Assembly: GCA_029007575.1 (NCBI GenBank)
Contig: JAQXIB010000103.1
Span: 1-7,570 of the forward strand
From: Clostridiales bacterium
Lineage (GTDB): Bacteria > Bacillota > Clostridia > Oscillospirales > Ruminococcaceae
Direction of reading: 5' to 3'
DNA length: 7,570 nt
The translations under genes and the position numbers were made by a program. The notes beneath the pieces are model-generated. The model was not told the origin of the DNA and searched no databases. It saw nothing but the letters and a program-made list of their open reading frames with translations. This document shows, piece by piece, positions 1 to 4,673 of the stretch (positions are counted from its first letter, which is position 1; each line of letters begins with the position of its first letter).

Positions 1-27
1 TTTAATTCTTTCCGACCTGAATTGCAC
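1..27 (-). CDS. Possible 5' end of a divergent minus-strand gene (partial)
   Basis: On the minus strand an excellent Shine-Dalgarno sequence, AAGGAGG (complement of 41-47), is followed 13 bases later by a GTG codon (complement of 25-27). The reading frame then stays open to the window edge and gives (f)M-QFRSERIK. Nine codons are too few to assign a family. The case rests on the strong ribosome binding site and on the divergent layout, with no + strand gene entering from the left. The 13-base spacing is longer than usual. The alternative is that the purine-rich stretch is coincidental and this is only intergenic DNA. Confidence 0.3.
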
Positions 28-47
28 CGGAACGTGTTATCCTCCTT

Positions 48-65
48 GCTGGGCGTCAGCCCAGC
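48..65 (-). promoter_or_regulatory. GC-rich hairpin abutting a minus-strand ribosome binding site
   Basis: A perfect 7-bp inverted repeat (gctgggc at 48-54, gcccagc at 59-65) closes a four-base loop. Read on the minus strand, the hairpin ends exactly where the AAGGAGG Shine-Dalgarno sequence (41-47) begins. It therefore lies in the probable 5' leader of the divergent gene and could affect ribosome access or mRNA stability. No adjoining U-run on either strand makes it an intrinsic terminator. The structure is visible in the sequence, but the role is inference. Confidence 0.35.
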
Positions 66-119
66 GTCGTCGTCTGCCTTTTTCGGTACAATTCATTCTC
101 GAAAATTGATTAAAGCTTT

Positions 120-148
120 CAATTAGATTTTAGTATAAAATCTGATTG
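120..148. promoter_or_regulatory. 29-bp inverted repeat, candidate operator between divergent genes
   Basis: AGATTTTA (125-132) and TAAAATCT (136-143) are perfect inverted 8-mers around GTA. The symmetry extends outward through a T/G position to CAAT (120-123) and ATTG (145-148), giving a 13-bp arm with one wobble. The minus-strand reading contains TATACT and the plus-strand reading contains TATAAA, both -10-like, so the palindrome could overlap promoters in both directions. It ends 19 bases before the first chromate transporter gene. A dimeric repressor site is the simplest reading. A transcript hairpin is the alternative. No particular regulator can be named. Confidence 0.4.
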
Positions 149-167
149 ATGCAAAAAAGACCTGTTC

Positions 168-755
168 ATGATAAAAGGAATGATCATTACCGTGCTGCAA
201 AAGTTATGGAAAATTTTTTTGGTGTTTGCGAAAATAGGTGCGTTTACTTTCGGCGGAGGGTATGCCATGATTCCGCTGATACAAAAGGAAATTGTGGAAA
301 AACAACATTGGGCAACCGATGAAGAGGTTTTGGATATGTTTGCCATTGCGGAATCTACGCCCGGTGTGATCGCGGTCAATACTGCAACTTTTTCGGGCTA
401 TAAAGTGGCGGGCGTATGGGGCGCGTTGGTGGCGACAGTTGCAATTGCCGCGCCGGCGTTTCTCATTATTTCGGTCATATCGGTGTTCTTTACGCAATTT
501 CTTGCGCTCGAATGGGTAGGATATGCGTTTTCCGGCATACGGGTTGCGGTTGTGGTTTTGATGATCAATGCCGGCATTAAATTGGGAAAAGTGAATCAAA
601 AAAATGTATTTAACATATTATTAACGGTTATCGCCGCATTGCTTTCCGCCTTTACTTCGGTGAATGTGATTTTTATTTTAATCGGCGCTATGCTGATCGG
701 TATCATTTGCAGTTTGTTTTCTCAAAAGAAAAAATCATCGGAGGGAACAAACTAA
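168..755 (+). CDS. Chromate transporter, CHR family, single-domain (first of a pair)
   Basis: This is an integral membrane protein of the chromate ion transporter (CHR) family. Characterised members export chromate using the proton gradient, and many homologues have no proven substrate. The 195-residue length fits the short-chain, single-domain type, which is encoded as adjacent pairs in Bacillus and relatives. Family signatures are FGGGYAMIPLIQ (residues 28-39) after a first hydrophobic segment and AESTPG (61-66). Further hydrophobic segments lie near residues 82-108, 119-138 and 148-182, and the tail is lysine-rich (KKKSS). The start is uncertain. ATG 168 has almost no ribosome binding site, while GTG 192 lies 12 bases after AAGGA and would give an N-terminus (MLQKLWKIF) more typical of the family. 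The stop is one base before the next gene, so the two are surely co-transcribed. Chromate as the true substrate is inferred from family only. Confidence 0.9.
   Translation: MIKGMIITVLQKLWKIFLVFAKIGAFTFGGGYAMIPLIQKEIVEKQHWATDEEVLDMFAIAESTPGVIAVNTATFSGYKVAGVWGALVATVAIAAPAFLIISVISVFFTQFLALEWVGYAFSGIRVAVVVLMINAGIKLGKVNQKNVFNILLTVIAALLSAFTSVNVIFILIGAMLIGIICSLFSQKKKSSEGTN
250..285 (+). repeat. 36-bp perfect direct repeat, copy 1 (CHR motif of first gene)
   Basis: This stretch is identical, base for base, to 809-844 in the downstream paralogue. It encodes the GGGYAMIPLIQ motif in both genes in the same codon phase. Flanking sequence diverges immediately on both sides, so the identity exceeds what amino-acid conservation alone requires, since synonymous positions also match. 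Confidence 0.9.
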
Positions 756-756
756 T

Positions 757-1341
757 ATGCAGTTTTTACATCTGTTTTTTACCTTTGTGAAAATCGGTCT
801 GTTTACCATCGGCGGAGGGTATGCCATGATTCCGCTGATACAAAGCGAAGTTCTAGCAAACGAATGGTTAACGCAACAGCAACTGGTGGATTTTATCGCG
901 GTATCCGAGTCGACGCCCGGCCCGTTTGCTATCAACATTGCCACCTTTGTCGGGATGCAAACATACGGGATACCGGGGGCGCTGGCAACGACGATCGGAG
1001 TGATTCTTCCTTCGTTTGTGATTATTTTAATCATTGCGAAATTTTTTCTGTCTTTCCGCGAAAATCGTTATGTCAAGGCCGCGATGTCTGGTTTGCGCCC
1101 TACGGTGATCGGTCTGATTATCGCAGCCGCGTATTCGGTGTCAGGCAATATTTTTCTGATTGACAGCATTCGACCGAAAAATATCAGTGCCTTTTTTACA
1201 GAGTGTATTGACTATAAAGCAGTGATCATTTTTGTATTGTTGTTTGGATTGTCCAGATGGAAAAAAATGAGTCCCATATTGATCATATTGACTGCCGGCG
1301 GCATGGGAATTATATTATATGGATTGTTACCGGCATTTTAA
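757..1341 (+). CDS. Chromate transporter, CHR family, single-domain (second of a pair)
   Basis: This is the second CHR-family membrane protein, 194 residues long and clearly paralogous to its upstream neighbour. It carries IGGGYAMIPLIQ (residues 18-29), SESTPG (50-55), the glycine/proline segment GIPGALATTIGVILPSF (71-87) and SGLRPTVIGLI (111-121). Hydrophobic segments follow near 111-128, 154-165 and 172-192. In Bacillus-type pairs the two single-domain proteins are thought to insert with opposite orientation and act together, like the two halves of a long-chain ChrA, and I infer the same here. The start is well supported: GGAGG at 740-744 lies inside the end of the preceding gene, 12 bases before ATG, and only one base separates the genes, which suggests translational coupling. 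The rRNA methyltransferase gene follows after a short gap with no obvious terminator, so read-through into it is likely. The transported ion cannot be proved from sequence. Confidence 0.9.
   Translation: MQFLHLFFTFVKIGLFTIGGGYAMIPLIQSEVLANEWLTQQQLVDFIAVSESTPGPFAINIATFVGMQTYGIPGALATTIGVILPSFVIILIIAKFFLSFRENRYVKAAMSGLRPTVIGLIIAAAYSVSGNIFLIDSIRPKNISAFFTECIDYKAVIIFVLLFGLSRWKKMSPILIILTAGGMGIILYGLLPAF
809..844 (+). repeat. 36-bp perfect direct repeat, copy 2 (CHR motif of second gene)
   Basis: This is the partner of 250-285, 559 bases downstream of the first copy. Recombination between the copies would remove 559 bp and leave one in-frame CHR gene with the N-terminus of the first and the remainder of the second. 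Confidence 0.9.
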
Positions 1342-1395
1342 TCAGTACCGACCGTGTAAACGATCGGTTAACGTTGATAAAAGGAAAATGTGAAA

Positions 1396-2751
1396 ATGAT
1401 TGCCAAGAATCAAGAGTATATCATTGATATTATCGGAATGACCAACGAGGGAAACGGCGTCGGAAAAATAGATGGATTTACTGTTTTTGTCCCTTTGACC
1501 GCGGTGGGAGATAGAGTGCGTATCAAAGTCGTCAAGGTGTGTAGCAGCTATTGCTATGCAAGATTGGAAGAAATACTGACACCCTCACCGGATCGCATTC
1601 CGGTTGACTGCGTTGCTTTTTCTCAGTGCGGCGGCTGTGTATACCGTCATATCAGCTATGACAGCGAACTGCGGCTCAAACAGCAGCAGGTGCAGGATGC
1701 ATTTGAGCGTATCGGCGGGATCGATACCGATTATTTGCCGATTTGCGCAGGTGAACGAATTGACGGATACCGCAACAAATCGCAGTATCCACTTGCGGTT
1801 AACACTGAGGGTAAGCCATATGCGGGATTTTACGCGATGCGCAGCCATCGTATCGTGCCCTGCGATCGGTGCCTTCTGTTACCGGATCGCTTTGAAGCGA
1901 TCAAACGGAAAATACTGAAATTTATCGAGGAAAACAATATCAGCATTTATGATGAGCTGACCGGTAAAGGGCTGATACGGCATATTTATCTGCGTCACGC
2001 CGAAAAAACAGGGGAAATCATGGTGGTGCTGGTTTGCACCCGCAAAAGACTGCCTCATGCCGATCGGCTGGTTGAAATGCTCACTTCCGATCCGGACATT
2101 GTTTCGATCGTGATCAATGTCAACGACAAAAACACCAATGTGATCTTGGGAGAATCATGCTTTGTGTTGTATGGAAAAGAGCAAATTTGCGATATTCTTT
2201 GCTCCAACAAGATCAATATTTCGCCCCTGTCCTTTTATCAGGTCAATCGAGATCAGGCGGAAAGGCTGTATGAAATTGCGTCGTGTTTTGCCGGATTGAC
2301 TGGTTCTGAAATTCTGGTAGATCTGTACTGTGGCGCAGGGACGATCGGATTGAGCATGGCAAAAAAAGTGAAGCGGTTGATCGGCGTGGAGATCATACCG
2401 CAGGCTATTGAAAACGCCAAAGAGAATGCCGCTCAAAACGGGATTTCCAATGCAGAATTTATCTGTGCGGATGCGGCAAAGGCAACGAAAATGCTGCTAC
2501 GAAGAGGATTTCAGCCTGATGTCGTGATTGTGGATCCGCCCAGAAAAGGGTGCGGAGAGTCGGTTGTGAGGGACATTGTTTTAATGAAGCCGGAAAAAGT
2601 GGTGATGATTTCCTGTAATCCCGCTACTGCGGCAAGAGATTGCGCAATGTTCCAGGAGCAAGGTTATCGCTGCGTGAAGATACAGCCGGTAGATTTGTTT
2701 CCGAGAACCGCACATGTGGAGTGTGTGGTGCTGTTGGAAATGATAAAATAA
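1396..2751 (+). CDS. rlmD: 23S rRNA (uracil-5-)-methyltransferase, RlmD/RumA type (TRAM domain, 4Fe-4S)
   Basis: This cytoplasmic enzyme transfers a methyl group from SAM to C5 of a uridine in 23S rRNA (U1939 for E. coli RlmD; some Firmicute homologues, RlmCD, also modify U747). Residue numbers here count from the in-frame GTG at 1390. An N-terminal TRAM RNA-binding domain covers about residues 8-63. A 4Fe-4S site is indicated by C74-x5-C80-x2-C83 plus a later cysteine, probably C161 in the CDRC segment. The methyltransferase domain shows the SAM-binding motif VDLYCGAGTIG, the motif VIVDPPRKGC, the nucleophile cysteine in ISCNPATAARD (about C409) and the conserved glutamate in HVECVVLL (about E444). 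Length is normal for the family. ATG 1396 is preferred because AAGGA (1381-1385) lies 10 bases upstream, whereas GTG 1390 would be only 4 bases away. It follows the CHR pair by about 50 bases and ends just before a terminator. The family is certain; the exact target uridine is not. Confidence 0.93.
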   Translation: MIAKNQEYIIDIIGMTNEGNGVGKIDGFTVFVPLTAVGDRVRIKVVKVCSSYCYARLEEILTPSPDRIPVDCVAFSQCGGCVYRHISYDSELRLKQQQVQDAFERIGGIDTDYLPICAGERIDGYRNKSQYPLAVNTEGKPYAGFYAMRSHRIVPCDRCLLLPDRFEAIKRKILKFIEENNISIYDELTGKGLIRHIYLRHAEKTGEIMVVLVCTRKRLPHADRLVEMLTSDPDIVSIVINVNDKNTNVILGESCFVLYGKEQICDILCSNKINISPLSFYQVNRDQAERLYEIASCFAGLTGSEILVDLYCGAGTIGLSMAKKVKRLIGVEIIPQAIENAKENAAQNGISNAEFICADAAKATKMLLRRGFQPDVVIVDPPRKGCGESVVRDIVLMKPEKVVMISCNPATAARDCAMFQEQGYRCVKIQPVDLFPRTAHVECVVLLEMIK

Positions 2752-2767
2752 AAATTCAATTACAAGC

Positions 2768-2820
2768 AAAAACGCAAACAGCGTAAAACAATGATGTTTT
2801 ACAAGCTGTTTGCGTTTTTT
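2768..2820 (+). terminator. Intrinsic terminator after the methyltransferase gene
   Basis: A long hairpin begins 16 bases after the stop codon. The outer arms aaaaacgcaaacagc (2768-2782) and gctgtttgcgttttt (2805-2819) pair perfectly. An inner stem, gtaaaac (2783-2789) with gttttac (2796-2802), is separated by a two-base AA bulge (2803-2804). A T-run ends the 3' arm. The matching A-run on the 5' side means it could also terminate minus-strand transcription. It separates the CHR/rlmD unit from the sporulation genes. Confidence 0.9.
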
Positions 2821-2871
2821 AATTTTGTTGCTTCTCGTTTTGTATCGTTCATAAATGCGCGGCGATTTTAT

Positions 2872-2901
2872 GTATGAACGCATAACAATACGGATATAAT
2901 A
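2872..2901 (+). promoter_or_regulatory. Candidate sigma-G (forespore) promoter for spoVAD-spoVAE
   Basis: GTATG (2872-2876) and TATAATA (2895-2901) are separated by 18 bases. This fits the Bacillus sigma-G pattern as I know it (-35 GnATR, 18-base spacer, -10 cAtnnTA) except for T in place of the first C. The predicted start near 2908 leaves a leader of about 67 bases before the spoVAD ATG. The TATAAT core alone would suit sigma-A, but no TTGACA-like element sits at the right distance. Sigma-G control of spoVA genes is established in Bacillus; here the match is by eye only. Confidence 0.5.
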
Positions 2902-2929
2902 TTTCCGTAAAATTGATTTTCAAAAGATG

Positions 2930-2958
2930 CAAAGCATATTCGGGTTCGATGCGCTTTG
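2930..2958 (+). other. Imperfect hairpin just upstream of the spoVAD ribosome binding site
   Basis: CAAAGCAT (2930-2937) can pair with ATGC (2949-2952) and TTTG (2955-2958), with a two-base GC bulge. It lies in the leader and ends two bases before the AAAGGAG Shine-Dalgarno sequence. It may be a minor translation-control element or chance; the stem is weak. Confidence 0.25.
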
Positions 2959-2974
2959 GAAAAGGAGATATATT

Positions 2975-3988
2975 ATGTCGCAAAAATTAAGCAGATCTAC
3001 CATCCGTCTGACCGGCTCTCCGTCTGTGGTCGGATCGGCAGCCGTAGGAGGCAAAAAAGAGGGCGAAGGGCCTTTGGCAAAATATTATGATATTCTCTGT
3101 GACGATTCCAGCCTGGGAGAGCAAACATGGGAGAAGGCGGAAAGCAGACTGCAAAAAGACGCGGTCAATAAAGCGCTGGAAAAATCCTGTTTGTCTACTA
3201 CCGATATTGATTTCCTGTTTGCCGGAGACCTGCTTAATCAGTGTATCAGCTCCACTTACGGCTTGCGGGATTTGGAGATACCGTTTTTAGGAGTTTACGG
3301 GGCTTGTTCTACGATGGCGGAATCGCTGGCGCTTGCTTCCCTTTTTGTCGATAACGGCATCGCAGTACACGCGGCTGCGGTGACCTCCTCTCATTTTTGC
3401 GCCGCGGAGCGCCAATTCCGCCTGCCTTTGGAGTACGGCGGACAGCGTACTCCGACTTCACAATGGACGGCTACGGCATCAGGCGCGGCGATTGTTGCAC
3501 ATAGTGATAAAGGCCCTTTTATCAAAGAAATCAGCATCGGAAAAATTACCGACATGGGTATTACCGATGCCAATAATATGGGTGCGGCAATGGCACCCGC
3601 CGCTTATGAAACCATCAAAACCTTTTTGCAGGATACCAATACTTCACCGACCGATTATGATTTAATTCTGACCGGAGATTTGGGACAAGTCGGTACCAAG
3701 CTATTGCTGGAGCTGTTACAAAAGGACAATATTGATATTTCTGGCGTTCATAATGATTGCGGCTTGATGATCTATGATATGGAAAAGCAGGATGTTCATG
3801 CGGGCGGTTCCGGCTGTGGTTGTTCCGCATCGGTATTATGCGGATATATCATGCAGGAAATCACAGCGAAACGGCTGAATGAAGTTTTGTTTGTCGCGAC
3901 AGGAGCCTTGATGTCACCGACCAGTGTGCAGCAGGGGGAAAGTATTCCCGGCATCGCGCATTTGATTCATCTGTCCTCTTCAAAATGA
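2975..3988 (+). CDS. spoVAD: Stage V sporulation protein AD (SpoVAD)
   Basis: SpoVAD is a soluble, membrane-associated component of the SpoVA machinery. That machinery moves dipicolinic acid into the developing forespore and releases it at germination; SpoVAD is the DPA-binding subunit in Bacillus. The 337-residue product matches the usual size of about 338. It has a thiolase/ketoacyl-synthase-like fold, with GVYGACSTMAESLALA placing C111 where condensing enzymes have their nucleophile. Other family-typical stretches are GSPSVVGSAAVGGKKEGEGP near the N-terminus, DFLFAGDLLNQC (79-90), DLILTGDLGQVG and HAGGSGCGCSA. ATG 2975 is chosen because AAAGGAG (2961-2967) lies at good spacing and the product begins MSQKL. 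An in-frame ATG at 2927 would add 16 residues without a ribosome binding site. spoVAE follows after 30 bases. The usual upstream partner spoVAC is absent, because the rlmD terminator comes first. Expression is probably forespore-specific through the sigma-G-like promoter. Confidence 0.95.
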   Translation: MSQKLSRSTIRLTGSPSVVGSAAVGGKKEGEGPLAKYYDILCDDSSLGEQTWEKAESRLQKDAVNKALEKSCLSTTDIDFLFAGDLLNQCISSTYGLRDLEIPFLGVYGACSTMAESLALASLFVDNGIAVHAAAVTSSHFCAAERQFRLPLEYGGQRTPTSQWTATASGAAIVAHSDKGPFIKEISIGKITDMGITDANNMGAAMAPAAYETIKTFLQDTNTSPTDYDLILTGDLGQVGTKLLLELLQKDNIDISGVHNDCGLMIYDMEKQDVHAGGSGCGCSASVLCGYIMQEITAKRLNEVLFVATGALMSPTSVQQGESIPGIAHLIHLSSSK

Positions 3989-4018
3989 GAAAACCGCAAA
4001 GGAAAGGAATAATCATTT

Positions 4019-4387
4019 ATGGATTTTTTAATGTATTTGAAAGTGTTTTTAGTGGGCGGCGCGCTTTGCGCGATCGGCCAAGTGCTGATTGATTACACAA
4101 AGTTAACGCCTGCCAGGATTTTGGTATCTTATGTTGTGGCGGGCGTGTTTTTGGGAGCGATCGGCGTGTATGAGCCGCTTATCAAGTTTGCAGGAGCGGG
4201 GGCATCTGTCCCGCTGACCGGATTCGGTTACTTGCTTGCCAAAGGAGTAAAGGAAGCCGTCGCCGCGAATGGATTTATGGGTATTTTTACCGGCGGGCTG
4301 TCTGCGACTGCCGCAGGAATCTCTGCCGCAATCATATTCGGCTTTATCATGGCGCTCATTTTCAAACCGGGTGACAAAAACGATTAA
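4019..4387 (+). CDS. spoVAE: Stage V sporulation protein AE (SpoVAE/SpoVAEb-type membrane protein)
   Basis: This small integral membrane protein of 122 residues belongs to the SpoVAC/SpoVAE family and is part of the DPA channel complex in the inner spore membrane. It is almost entirely hydrophobic, with membrane segments near residues 5-24 (containing FLVGGALCAIGQVLID, characteristic of the family), 32-55, 60-75 (weaker) and 92-116, and a short charged tail (KPGDKND). Length fits the SpoVAEb type (about 116). ATG 4019 follows AAAGGAAT (4003-4010) at normal spacing. The in-frame ATG at 4031 would begin closer to the usual family N-terminus but lacks as good a site. It is co-transcribed with spoVAD 30 bases upstream and followed by a terminator. 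SpoVAC is a homologous protein, but the position directly after spoVAD and the length favour SpoVAE. Confidence 0.92.
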   Translation: MDFLMYLKVFLVGGALCAIGQVLIDYTKLTPARILVSYVVAGVFLGAIGVYEPLIKFAGAGASVPLTGFGYLLAKGVKEAVAANGFMGIFTGGLSATAAGISAAIIFGFIMALIFKPGDKND

Positions 4388-4453
4388 CAGTCGTACCGTC
4401 TTGACTTTTATGTGATTGAGTGAGCAGAAAAATTTGATGTTCCGCCGTTTTTC

Positions 4454-4463
4454 TTGTATACAA
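4454..4463. promoter_or_regulatory. TTGTATACAA palindrome resembling a GntR-family operator core
   Basis: A perfect 10-bp palindrome lies between the end of spoVAE and its terminator stem. The core equals the centre of the Bacillus gluconate-operon GntR operator (CTTGTATACAAG) apart from one flanking base. It is upstream of the terminator and about 150 bases from the nearest promoter-like element, so a role in the transporter operon is doubtful. Confidence 0.2.
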
Positions 4464-4467
4464 AGAG

Positions 4468-4504
4468 CCTTAACAAGTGTAAACGTCGCTTGTTAAGGTT
4501 TTTT
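4468..4504 (+). terminator. Intrinsic terminator after spoVAE
   Basis: A perfect 10-bp stem, ccttaacaag (4468-4477) with cttgttaagg (4489-4498), closes an 11-base loop and is followed directly by six T residues (4499-4504). It isolates the sporulation pair from the sugar transporter operon. Confidence 0.92.
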
Positions 4505-4585
4505 CATAAAAAGCAAAAAGGAAAATTTTCTTGTTGTCACTTTCAATCTGTGTAAAATATTGATGTTTTTCTGTAATTTATTGTA

Positions 4586-4614
4586 TTATTCTTTTGAGAT
4601 CCCGATGATATAAT
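4586..4614 (+). promoter_or_regulatory. Extended -10 promoter for the sugar ABC transporter operon
   Basis: TATAAT (4609-4614) is a perfect -10 hexamer preceded by TGA (4606-4608), the extended -10 motif. A weak -35, TTATTC (4586-4591), sits 17 bases upstream. The start is expected near 4621, giving a leader of about 53 bases. A second candidate, TTGTTG (4531-4536), 16 bases, TAAAAT (4553-4558), lies upstream. Vegetative (sigma-A) control is inferred from the sequence. Confidence 0.6.
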
Positions 4615-4639
4615 GATAACAACAAAAGCAAACGGCAAA

Positions 4640-4657
4640 CAAAATATGGAAATTTTG
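4640..4657 (+). other. Small A/T-rich hairpin in the transporter leader
   Basis: CAAAAT (4640-4645) and ATTTTG (4652-4657) form a 6-bp stem with a six-base loop, three bases before the G-run that acts as ribosome binding site. It is weak, and its function is unknown. Confidence 0.25.
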
Positions 4658-4673
4658 ATAGGGGGGATACGCA

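Noticed and set aside
204..599. 131-codon open frame on the minus strand opposite the first CHR gene
   Set aside because: The product is a low-complexity basic protein without family features, and the + strand frame carries the conserved CHR motifs.
1342..1389. CCGA/TCGG partial inverted repeat after the second CHR gene as a terminator
   Set aside because: The stem is short and mismatched and no T-run follows. Read-through into rlmD is more likely.
2927..2974. Upstream in-frame ATG for SpoVAD
   Set aside because: It has no ribosome binding site, adds 16 residues beyond the family N-terminus, and a good site precedes ATG 2975.
4478..4491. TGTAAACG resembling half of a CcpA cre site
   Set aside because: Only the left half fits; the right half lacks the required bases, and the stretch is the loop of the spoVAE terminator.
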